DNA of 64,000 nucleotides from Pelomonas cellulosilytica (lineage in GTDB: Bacteria > Pseudomonadota > Gammaproteobacteria > Burkholderiales > Burkholderiaceae_C): NCBI RefSeq assembly GCF_021353265.1, contig NZ_JAJTWU010000010.1, positions 248,001 to 312,000 on the forward strand, given 5' to 3'. Shown here in pieces: positions 9,055-14,075 of this stretch. The notes under the pieces are model-generated. The model was given only the letters and a program-made list of their open reading frames with translations, was not told the origin of the DNA and did not search any database. Each line of letters starts with the position of its first letter. Position 1 is the stretch's first letter. The translations under genes and the position numbers were made by a program.

Positions 9055-10980
9055 TCAGGCGCGCGGCGCCATGATTTCACTAAGCCGGTCGGGCGTGCTG
9101 TCTACGCGCACCAGCTGCGGGTAGCGCAGCCCGCCGCGGTAGTCGACGCGCACGGTGCGGAAGTCGTCGCCTTCGCGCAGCAGCAGCGCCAGCGGCGCCT
9201 GACCGCCGATGTTGGCCGTGATGGCGTCGGCCAGCAGATCGGCGTCGTAGGCGCGGTCGTTGACCGCCACCAGCTTGCCCCCAGGCGCCAAGCCGGCGGC
9301 AAAGGCCGGGCTGTCCCACAGCACCTCCTTCAGCCGCCCGTCCTTGGCGATGCGCAGGCCGATGGAGAAGCTCAGGTCCTGGCCCTCCTGACGGCCCGGC
9401 CGGCCGGCGGCGAAACGGGCGAATTCGCTCTCGCGCTCGGTGTAGCCCAGCCGCCAGCCGCTGCGGGCCAGCCCGTCCAGCGGTGCGCCGGGGCCGTGCC
9501 CGTCCAGCCGCTCGCGCAGGAAGCCGCGCCAGTCGTGCGGCTGCACGGCGGTGAGTGCCGCCACCACGTCCTCGAAGGTGTAGGGCAGCGGCTCCATGCG
9601 CCCGTCCTGCACGCCGAAGAGGGCGCGCGCGGCATCGTCCAGCGAGCGCCGGCCGCCGCTGCGCTCGCGGATCAACGTGTCCACGTCCAGCCACAGCAGC
9701 GTGCACTCGGCGTAATAGTCCGCCGTGCGTTGCCAGCTCGGCCAGTCCTTGAAGCGGGCCGTGGCATAGAACAACGGCTCGGAGGTCGTGTCCTGCAGGC
9801 TGCGCCATGTCCGGCCGCGTCGCATCTCCAGCGTGGCGGCGTCGTAGGCCAGCGCGTCGCGGGCCTGCTCCAGCGTGCACAGGCCGCTGCGCGGCGTCAG
9901 CACATCGCCCCAGTAGGTCGTCATGCCTTCGTAGACCCACAGCAGGCTACCGCGCATGGGTTGCTCGTAGTTGCGGGTCAGCAAGTCGGCCGGGCGGCGG
10001 AACTTTCCGCACCAGGAGTGCGTGTACTCGTGCGGCAGCAGGCCGCGTGAGGCGACGCTCTTGTCCCAGTCCTTGAAGTAGCCGGTGCGCACGGCGTTCT
10101 CGCTGGACTCGTGGTGCTCCAGGCCGATCCCGCCGAAACGGTCGCTGACGGCTAGCAGGAAGTCGTAATGCCGGTAGTGGCGCGAGCCGTAGAGCCGATC
10201 GGCCTGCTGCACGAGCGCCCGGTGGGCGTCGAGCTGCGCGGGCGTCGCGGCGATGTCGGCCGGCGTATCGCCGAACAGGTGCAGCACGACGGGCCGCGCA
10301 GCGCCAGGCGGATCGAGCTCGACGCGCCGGTAGTGCGGGCCGGCGAACAGCGGCGAGTCGATCAGCCGCTCCAGCGAACAGGCGCCGAACTGCCACCAGC
10401 CCTGGGCATCGGCCTGGGCGAGCTGGCCATCGGGCGCCCGCAGCGCCGTGGCGGCCTGCCAGCCCGCAGGCAGGCGCAGACGCACGACCGTCTCGATGGC
10501 CGCTGCGGTATGGCCCTCGGGGTATAGCAGCAGGTTGTTCCACTCCAGCCCCAGCAACGCGGGCGTCATCGTGACGCGGTCCTGCTCCTCGCTTTGTGGG
10601 CTCAGGTGCTGCAAGCGCAGCCGCAACCGGTTCACGCCCGCCGGCACCTGTAGACGGAAGGCCAGCGCGTCGATGGTGTCGCGCTGCCAGCGCAGCGGCG
10701 CGCCGCTCTCCGATTCGATAGTTAGCCCGGCCAGCAGCGCTGGATTACCGTTCGGCCCATGCTCGCCGGGGAGCCACTGCGGCAGCCGCAGCGTCAGCGG
10801 CCCGGGTCGCACTGGCAGTGTCTGCACGACCTGCACGACACGGTGGGCCAGATCGGTGGCGTCCACTTCGAGTTCGAGGCGGCCCGGATAGGGGCGGCTC
10901 GACAGCGGCGCGCCAGGCTGGGCCCAGGCCGACAACGCAACGGCGCTCGGCAGCGCGAGCAGCAGACCACGACGACGCAT
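9055..10980 (-). CDS. M61-family metallopeptidase with PDZ domain
   Basis: About 641 residues from ATG 10980, where MRRRGLLLALPSAVALSAWAQ gives a signal peptide; an in-frame start at 11016 would add 12 residues. The middle holds the zinc-binding HEYTH motif (LLPHEYTHSW) and a downstream WVYEGMTTYWGD glutamate segment typical of glycyl-aminopeptidase-like M61 enzymes. The C-terminal 120 residues look like a PDZ domain (GLRIAKDGRL, APGGKLVAVN). It probably acts in the periplasm on small peptides. It runs convergent to the M16 peptidase; together they suggest peptide turnover. Confidence 0.9.
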   Translation of the reverse strand: MRRRGLLLALPSAVALSAWAQPGAPLSSRPYPGRLELEVDATDLAHRVVQVVQTLPVRPGPLTLRLPQWLPGEHGPNGNPALLAGLTIESESGAPLRWQRDTIDALAFRLQVPAGVNRLRLRLQHLSPQSEEQDRVTMTPALLGLEWNNLLLYPEGHTAAAIETVVRLRLPAGWQAATALRAPDGQLAQADAQGWWQFGACSLERLIDSPLFAGPHYRRVELDPPGAARPVVLHLFGDTPADIAATPAQLDAHRALVQQADRLYGSRHYRHYDFLLAVSDRFGGIGLEHHESSENAVRTGYFKDWDKSVASRGLLPHEYTHSWCGKFRRPADLLTRNYEQPMRGSLLWVYEGMTTYWGDVLTPRSGLCTLEQARDALAYDAATLEMRRGRTWRSLQDTTSEPLFYATARFKDWPSWQRTADYYAECTLLWLDVDTLIRERSGGRRSLDDAARALFGVQDGRMEPLPYTFEDVVAALTAVQPHDWRGFLRERLDGHGPGAPLDGLARSGWRLGYTERESEFARFAAGRPGRQEGQDLSFSIGLRIAKDGRLKEVLWDSPAFAAGLAPGGKLVAVNDRAYDADLLADAITANIGGQAPLALLLREGDDFRTVRVDYRGGLRYPQLVRVDSTPDRLSEIMAPRA

Positions 10981-11102
10981 GGAGGGGGCGGAGAAGGCTG
11001 GCGGAATGGCGGGCACGTACGGACTCGAAGTCAGGGAGCCCGCACGCTAAGTGCTCGCTGGCGTCGGCGCAAGCCCGTCTTCCCGCAGGGCCGGCCGGGC
11101 CG

Positions 11103-11474
11103 TCACGCGCCCGACCCGAAACCTTTCAGCCATTGCCGCAGCTGCTTGCGGCCATCGCTGTTGGTACCACGATAGGCCTTTAGTGCCAGTGCCAGGAACT
11201 GCTGCTCGGCGGGTGTCAGCCCCGCCGGCTCGCGCTCCTCGTCGAGCCAACCGGCCTCCTTGCCACTGTGGTGCTCGATCTGCCGCGCGAGCTTGTCGCC
11301 GATGGGCCGCGAACCGCTCTTGGCCATGGACCATGTCGCGCCGCTGACGCCGATGCGCGCGGCCCACGCAGCCTCCAGCCCCTTGGGCGGATCGCCCGCG
11401 GTGATGCGCTCCTCCGCGAAGGACTGGAACAGCGCGAGCGCATTGAGCCGGCGGATGGTGGAGGGACTGGGCAT
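11103..11474 (-). CDS. Small HTH-type putative regulator
   Basis: 123 residues from ATG 11474. Alternative in-frame starts at 11519 and 11546 would run through the palindrome at 11498-11514, so I prefer the short form. The segment from about 30 to 75 (ARIGVSGATWSMAKSG, then IGDKLARQIE) reads like a Cro/repressor-type helix-turn-helix, followed by WLDEERE. No sensor domain is apparent. The gene stands divergent to the plus-strand RNA-repair island, and a perfect operator-like palindrome lies 24-40 bases upstream of its start. Autoregulation and control of the island are inferred, not shown. Confidence 0.65.
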   Translation of the reverse strand: MPSPSTIRRLNALALFQSFAEERITAGDPPKGLEAAWAARIGVSGATWSMAKSGSRPIGDKLARQIEHHSGKEAGWLDEEREPAGLTPAEQQFLALALKAYRGTNSDGRKQLRQWLKGFGSGA

Positions 11475-11497
11475 GGTGAGCTGGTATGGCGGAGTGT

Positions 11498-11514
11498 TGT
11501 GAAAACACTTCACA
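11498..11514. promoter_or_regulatory. Operator-like palindrome TGTGAA-N5-TTCACA
   Basis: A perfect 6-5-6 inverted repeat in a comparatively AT-rich stretch, just upstream of the HTH gene start and about 25 bases before a plausible plus-strand -35 box. It is well placed to be bound by the HTH protein and to affect both directions. Confidence 0.6.
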
Positions 11515-11538
11515 CTCATTCTAGGTGGCACGTCGCGC

Positions 11539-11567
11539 TTGACCAAGTCGTGAACGTTCTTAACAAT
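11539..11567 (+). promoter_or_regulatory. Candidate sigma70 promoter facing the tRNA/RtcB island
   Basis: TTGACC (11539-11544), a 17-base spacer, then AACAAT (11562-11567; four of six to consensus). A transcript would start near 11574 and run toward the tRNA array, but it first meets the terminator at 11843-11880. Confidence 0.45.
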
Positions 11568-11641
11568 GCGCTGATTCGCTCAACACTGCTTGAGCCGCAA
11601 CATCAACCACAACCCAGACCGAACCGCTTTCGCGCCCTGAC

Positions 11642-11818
11642 ATGAACCGCCTTCTCGCCAACGTCATCGACTTCACCGGCTCCCTGAGCTGGTGCGATGC
11701 CGCGCGGCCGACACGGGATCAGGGACCGAAATCGCTGGGCATGCCCACGGTCGCCTATGCACACGGCTTCGGTCGTGAGCGCCATGACACCAATCCATCG
11801 GGTGAAGGCCCAGGCTAG
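11642..11818 (+). CDS. Possible 58-aa leader ORF
   Basis: An ATG-to-TAG frame of 58 codons lies between the candidate promoter and the terminator. It starts MNRLLANVIDFTG and ends in a Gly/Pro-rich tail. No good ribosome-binding site precedes it and no family is recognised. Its stop falls 24 bases before the terminator stem, the geometry of a leader peptide or of a small gene with its own terminator. The call rests on position only. Confidence 0.25.
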   Translation: MNRLLANVIDFTGSLSWCDAARPTRDQGPKSLGMPTVAYAHGFGRERHDTNPSGEGPG

Positions 11819-11842
11819 ACGCCGCCCTTCCACGCTCATTAG

Positions 11843-11880
11843 AGGCCCGGTCCCTGCCAAGGAACCGGGCCTTTTTGTTT
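11843..11880 (+). terminator. Rho-independent terminator, possibly conditional
   Basis: A perfect 9-bp GC stem (AGGCCCGGT at 11843-11851 with ACCGGGCCT at 11864-11872) is followed by TTTTTGTTTTT. An upstream segment, CAGGGACCG at 11720-11728, is fully complementary to 11848-11856 inside the 5' arm. An alternative antiterminator pairing is therefore possible. As it stands it would stop transcription about 300 bases before the first tRNA. Confidence 0.8.
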
Positions 11881-12185
11881 TTCCGCGGTCAACCGCACCC
11901 AGCGCCGGGCACGCCCCGACGCCGCTGCGTTCGCGCAGTGCCTGCTCTTTCACAACTCGCATCGAGCACCCGCCGGCCACATCGGCGCGGCGCTCAAAAC
12001 CGGCAGGCGCCGAGGGTTCGTCCCCGGCTGCCCTGCCCCATCTCGGGTGTGCCCACGCACAAGCACCGGCCGGTTCGGTGTGCATGTGCGCTCGGGCGGC
12101 CGCCTGTCGCGTGCAGCGACGCATCTCCAGCCTGCGCAGGCCGGTCGCGTCGCGTGTGGACACAGCCGAGATGGCTTCTCTTCTT
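11881..12185. other. Non-coding stretch before the tRNA array
   Basis: 305 bases without a convincing gene, tRNA or clear promoter. Several short GC-rich inverted repeats occur. A promoter for the tRNA array should lie here if the upstream terminator is constitutive, but I could not identify boxes with confidence. Confidence 0.5.
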
Positions 12186-12263
12186 GCCTCGTTAGCTCAG
12201 TGGAGTGAGAGCGCCGGTCTACGAAACCGTGGGTCGGACGTTCGAGTCGTCCACGCGGCACCA
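12186..12263 (+). tRNA. tRNA-Arg(ACG), atypical
   Basis: A full cloverleaf with encoded CCA (12261-12263). The D-stem is GCTC/GAGC and the T-arm GGACG/CGTCC has loop TTCGAGT. The anticodon loop CTACGAA places anticodon ACG at 12221-12223, which would be edited to ICG. Two mismatches stand out: U4-C69 in the acceptor stem and C27-U43 closing the anticodon stem. The D-loop is long at 10 bases. The anticodon loop matches a normal arginine tRNA while the helices are damaged. It is the first of the island's array. Confidence 0.85.
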
Positions 12264-12270
12264 CCACAAC

Positions 12271-12345
12271 GCCCCGTTGGACTTCCGGTGAGGTCCTCGG
12301 CCCTTCAAGCCGAAGAGGCGGGTTCGACTCCCGCACGGGGTACCA
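12271..12345 (+). tRNA. tRNA-Glu(UUC)-like, C33 variant
   Basis: The cloverleaf has CCA at 12343-12345. The acceptor GCCCCGT/ACGGGGT has a G1-U72 wobble; D-stem GACT/GGTC; anticodon stem TCGGC/GCCGA is perfect; T-arm GCGGG/CCCGC has loop TTCGACT; the variable loop is only four bases. The 7-base anticodon loop CCTTCAA gives UUC at 12304-12306, with C instead of the near-universal U33 at 12303. U33 makes the U-turn needed for normal decoding, so efficient translation by this tRNA is doubtful. Seven bases separate it from the previous gene. Confidence 0.75.
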
Positions 12346-12353
12346 ACACCGAT

Positions 12354-12429
12354 TGGTCATTGGCGCAACTGGCAGCGCAACGGTCTCCAAAACCGAAGGT
12401 TGCAGGTTCAAGTCCTGCATGGCCAGCCA
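12354..12429 (+). tRNA. tRNA-Trp(CCA), atypical
   Basis: Acceptor TGGTCAT/ATGGCCA (one U4-G69 wobble), discriminator G, CCA at 12427-12429. D-stem GCGC/GCGC. The anticodon loop CTCCAAA, as in ordinary tryptophan tRNAs, puts CCA at 12387-12389. T-arm GCAGG/CCTGC has loop TTCAAGT. The outer anticodon-stem pair is an A27-A43 mismatch. Otherwise it is the most normal member of the array. Confidence 0.85.
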
Positions 12430-12434
12430 CCCAA

Positions 12435-12468
12435 CGAAGCCCCTTGGCGAACTCACGCTTCGAGGGGC
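12435..12468 (+). other. Structured spacer with two competing hairpins
   Basis: GCCCCT (12439-12444) can pair with AGGGGC (12463-12468), while CGAAG (12435-12439) can pair with CTTCG (12458-12462). The two foldings exclude each other at their overlap. The spacer from 12430 to 12535 holds no gene; a second small hairpin and a T-rich run precede the next tRNA. Confidence 0.4.
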
Positions 12469-12535
12469 GCAAACCGGCCGCAACGATTGGGCGGCGTCGG
12501 AACCCGTCACCGACAACCCTTCTCATTTTTCTCAC

Positions 12536-12611
12536 GTCGCCATAGCTCAGCGGGGAGAGCGTCGGTCTGTCGAACCGGAGGTTGCGGGGTCGGAGCCCGC
12601 TGGCGGCGCCA
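12536..12611 (+). tRNA. tRNA-Asp(GUC), aberrant T-loop
   Basis: Acceptor GTCGCCA/TGGCGGC (U2-G71 wobble), discriminator G, CCA at 12609-12611. D-stem GCTC/GAGC; anticodon stem TCGGT/ACCGG with an outer U-G; anticodon GUC at 12569-12571. The T-stem GCGGG/CCCGC is perfect, but its loop is GTCGGAG: G replaces the conserved T54, and G stands where A58 is expected. That breaks the reverse-Hoogsteen pair that holds the tRNA elbow. Confidence 0.75.
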
Positions 12612-12633
12612 TCTTTCCATCCGTGTGCTTGGG

Positions 12634-12711
12634 GGTGGTCGTCGCCTAGAGGCCGAAGGCTCCAGGTCGTGACCCTGGCATCACCGGTTCGAATCCGGTC
12701 GACCACCCCCA
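12634..12711 (+). tRNA. tRNA-His(GUG)-like with hyper-extended acceptor helix
   Basis: Acceptor GTGGTCG (12635-12641) pairs with CGACCAC (12700-12706), and G-1 (12634) with C73 as histidine tRNAs require. D-stem GCCT/AGGC, anticodon stem CCAGG/CCTGG, T-arm ACCGG/CCGGT with normal loop TTCGAAT. The anticodon loop TCGTGAC gives GUG at 12669-12671, with C at position 33 (12668). The pairing continues outward for 12 more pairs, so 12623-12641 and 12700-12718 form a 19-bp helix (17 Watson-Crick, 2 G-U). The 3' tail reads CCCCA, one C more than expected, so the encoded CCA is displaced. Confidence 0.75.
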
Positions 12712-12742
12712 AGCGCATTCAACCAGCCACCCGGGAGCCATC

Positions 12743-12976
12743 ATGAAGAAGACCACCCGTCACAGCTTTCGAAACGATGAGCAAGCGCCGCAAGGGCTTC
12801 CCGTCTGAAACGCAGGTCAAGCGCGGCGACCGCGTCGTGCACGGCCACAAGGAATTGGTCGAGAAGCTCGGCCGTAACGACCCTTGCCCATGCGGCTCCG
12901 CGAGGTCGTTTCAAGCGCTGCTGCCTGCGCAGCGGCTGCTTTCGACGGCATGAACCGCGACCACTACCAGCGTTGA
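12743..12976 (+). pseudogene. SEC-C motif mini-protein gene needing three +1 shifts
   Basis: A GGGAG ribosome-binding site (12733-12737) precedes ATG 12743. Read straight, the frame stops at 12806. If one base is skipped at each of three UUU-C sites (12767-12770, 12909-12912, 12940-12943), a single 76-residue protein results, ending at TGA 12974-12976. It carries the zinc-binding SEC-C motif [10 protein letters not shown] followed by FKRCC, a C-x-C-x8-C-C pattern seen in SecA C-termini and many small RNA/protein-associated factors. The frames before and after every shift all encode sensible sequence, so the ancestral gene is certain. Whether the shifts are programmed, decay or sequencing errors is open. 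Confidence 0.7.
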
Positions 12977-13019
12977 CCGCCACCCTCAACCGTGCCCTGC
13001 CCAGAGAAAGGAGGCTCCG

Positions 13020-13580
13020 ATGCACGACGCTTTGCAGTTGGACATCACCGGCCTGCCGCAGGCCTGGATCTCGGTCGAGCAGGCCGCTACGCTCGTCGCC
13101 ACCGACGCCGTCGTGTGGTCGGCAGGCGAGCGTCCGCTCGCGGTGCTGCGTGGCGGCTTCAACGCCGCCACCGGCCGCCAGTCGATGCTGGAGGTTCCGG
13201 CCATCGTGGCGCTGGGCGGTTCTTCGAGGCTCAACCTCTTCGACCTCGCGCCGGTCTACGGCAAGGCCAAGGTCATCAAGCGTGACCGCTGCACCTGCGC
13301 CTACTGCGGCGTGGTGCACGATGCGCGCGTGCTGACCATCGACCACATCGTGCCGGCCAGCCGCGGCGGCCCGTTGAGCTGGATGAACACGGTCGCGGCC
13401 TGCCGTGCCTGCAATGCACGCAAGGCCGACCGCACGCCGGACGAGGCCCGCATGCCGCTGCTGTTCGCACCGTTCGTGCCGAGCCGCTTCGAGGACTTCA
13501 TCCTCAAGGGCCGCCACATCCGCACCGACGTGCACGAGTGGCTGGCCGCGCGCCTGCCGAAAGGATCCCGCCTCAACTGA
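13020..13580 (+). CDS. HNH endonuclease
   Basis: 186 residues with a strong AAAGGAGG ribosome-binding site. The C-terminal half is a treble-clef HNH domain: a zinc pair CAYC (about 98-101), the catalytic LTIDHIVPASRGG with the DH doublet, N in WMNTV, and a second pair CRAC with the downstream NARKADRTP. The N-terminal 85 residues form an unassigned alpha/beta part. HNH enzymes cut DNA or RNA with one metal ion. Placed inside an RNA-repair island, it may make or trim RNA ends, but its substrate cannot be read from sequence. Confidence 0.88.
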   Translation: MHDALQLDITGLPQAWISVEQAATLVATDAVVWSAGERPLAVLRGGFNAATGRQSMLEVPAIVALGGSSRLNLFDLAPVYGKAKVIKRDRCTCAYCGVVHDARVLTIDHIVPASRGGPLSWMNTVAACRACNARKADRTPDEARMPLLFAPFVPSRFEDFILKGRHIRTDVHEWLAARLPKGSRLN

Positions 13581-13645
13581 GGCGGCCACGAATCTGCCGA
13601 AGAAGGCAAAGGCCCACGGGCCGGGGTTCCCACGCCCCGCCGGTG

Positions 13646-13681
13646 CGCCGTGACCGGGCTTCATCGCTCGTTGCCACGGCG
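13646..13681 (+). other. Structured spacer, 7-bp stem after the HNH gene
   Basis: CGCCGTG (13646-13652) pairs perfectly with CACGGCG (13675-13681) around 22 bases. Other short GC hairpins lie at 13610-13640 and near 13693-13704. There is no T-run, so this is structured spacer or mRNA tail rather than a clear terminator. No gene was seen between 13581 and 13710. Confidence 0.4.
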
Positions 13682-13710
13682 TATGCCGCCCTGCCGGAAT
13701 CGGCTGATCT

Positions 13711-13764
13711 AGGAAATGCATGGTGCCCCGCAAGGGTTGGGTTCGATTCCCAACTTTCCTGCCA
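13711..13764 (+). ncRNA. 54-nt tRNA-like minihelix (acceptor plus T-arm)
   Basis: AGGAAA (13711-13716) pairs with TTTCCT (13755-13760). A perfect T-arm follows: TTGGG (13737-13741), canonical loop TTCGATT, CCCAA (13749-13753). It ends with discriminator G and CCA (13762-13764). Only 19 bases join acceptor and T-arm. They can make a 3-bp hairpin with a GCAA tetraloop but cannot form a D-arm or a proper anticodon arm. It would be seen by CCA- or T-arm-recognising enzymes but cannot decode. It may be a decayed tRNA or a purposeful tRNA mimic. Confidence 0.6.
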
Positions 13765-13838
13765 TTTGGATAGCTCAAACGGTAGAGCAACGAACTCGTA
13801 ATTCGTCTGTCGTGGGTTCGACTCCCACTCCAAAACCA
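13765..13838 (+). tRNA. tRNA-Thr(CGU) with 6-bp acceptor stem
   Basis: Starts on the base after the minihelix CCA. TTTGGA (13765-13770) pairs with TCCAAA (13829-13834), then A73 and CCA (13836-13838). Only six acceptor pairs fit; taking A13764 as base 1 gives an A-A mismatch and no discriminator. D-stem GCTC/GAGC, anticodon stem ACGAA/TTCGT perfect, loop CTCGTAA with anticodon CGU at 13797-13799, T-arm GTGGG/CCCAC with loop TTCGACT. All conserved loop bases are present, so only the acceptor is odd. Confidence 0.8.
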
Positions 13839-14075
13839 AACCGGTCGCAAGACCACTCCGCCGAACGTGCGCCCCGGCCCCGGCCGGATCGCGCATCAGC
13901 GGCCCGCGCTCGTGCGCCGGGCAAGCGGGGCTTCGCATCCACGGTCAGCCGAGAGCGTCTGCAGCGAGTAGGCGTTCGACGCGCGCCCTGGCTCCGGGCC
14001 CAGGCATCCGGCGTCCGCACGGGTCCCTGTAACGGCACCCTTTTCCAAACAAACACGCAACCCAAGGAGGATCCC
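13839..14075 (+). other. Untranslated leader of the slipin gene
   Basis: 237 bases without a convincing gene. It opens with a GCAA-tetraloop hairpin (GGTC 13843-13846 with GACC 13851-13854) and holds several GC-rich repeats. It ends with AAGGAGG at 14064-14070, the ribosome-binding site of the slipin gene. A longer in-frame start exists upstream, but it would make the tRNA-Thr gene coding and is rejected. Confidence 0.5.

Noticed and set aside
12173-12195. Sigma54-type promoter (GG ... GC) just before the first tRNA, as expected for RtcR control
   Set aside because: The GG-GC spacing is 11 rather than 10 bases, and the GC falls inside the tRNA. No rtcR gene is in the window.
12271-12345. Reading the second tRNA as a UCA (Sec/suppressor) tRNA by shifting the anticodon loop
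   Set aside because: The shift destroys the perfect anticodon stem TCGGC/GCCGA. UUC with C33 is the simpler reading.
11697-12545. Long open frames on both strands across the tRNA array, including one of 282 codons
   Set aside because: They run straight through clear tRNA cloverleaves, have no ribosome-binding site or recognisable domain, and are expected by chance at this GC content.
12743-12976. Treating the SEC-C region as pure sequencing error
   Set aside because: It cannot be excluded, but dozens of other genes in the window are free of frameshifts and the three events share one motif, so it is kept as a finding with that caveat.
13628-13645. A further degenerate tRNA T-arm after the HNH gene
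   Set aside because: The hairpin has an 8-base loop without the TTC-A pattern and no acceptor strand or CCA could be matched.
13716-14075. An extended slipin start at 13716
   Set aside because: It would translate the minihelix and tRNA-Thr. The ATG at 14076 has an AAGGAGG site and begins at the natural family N-terminus.
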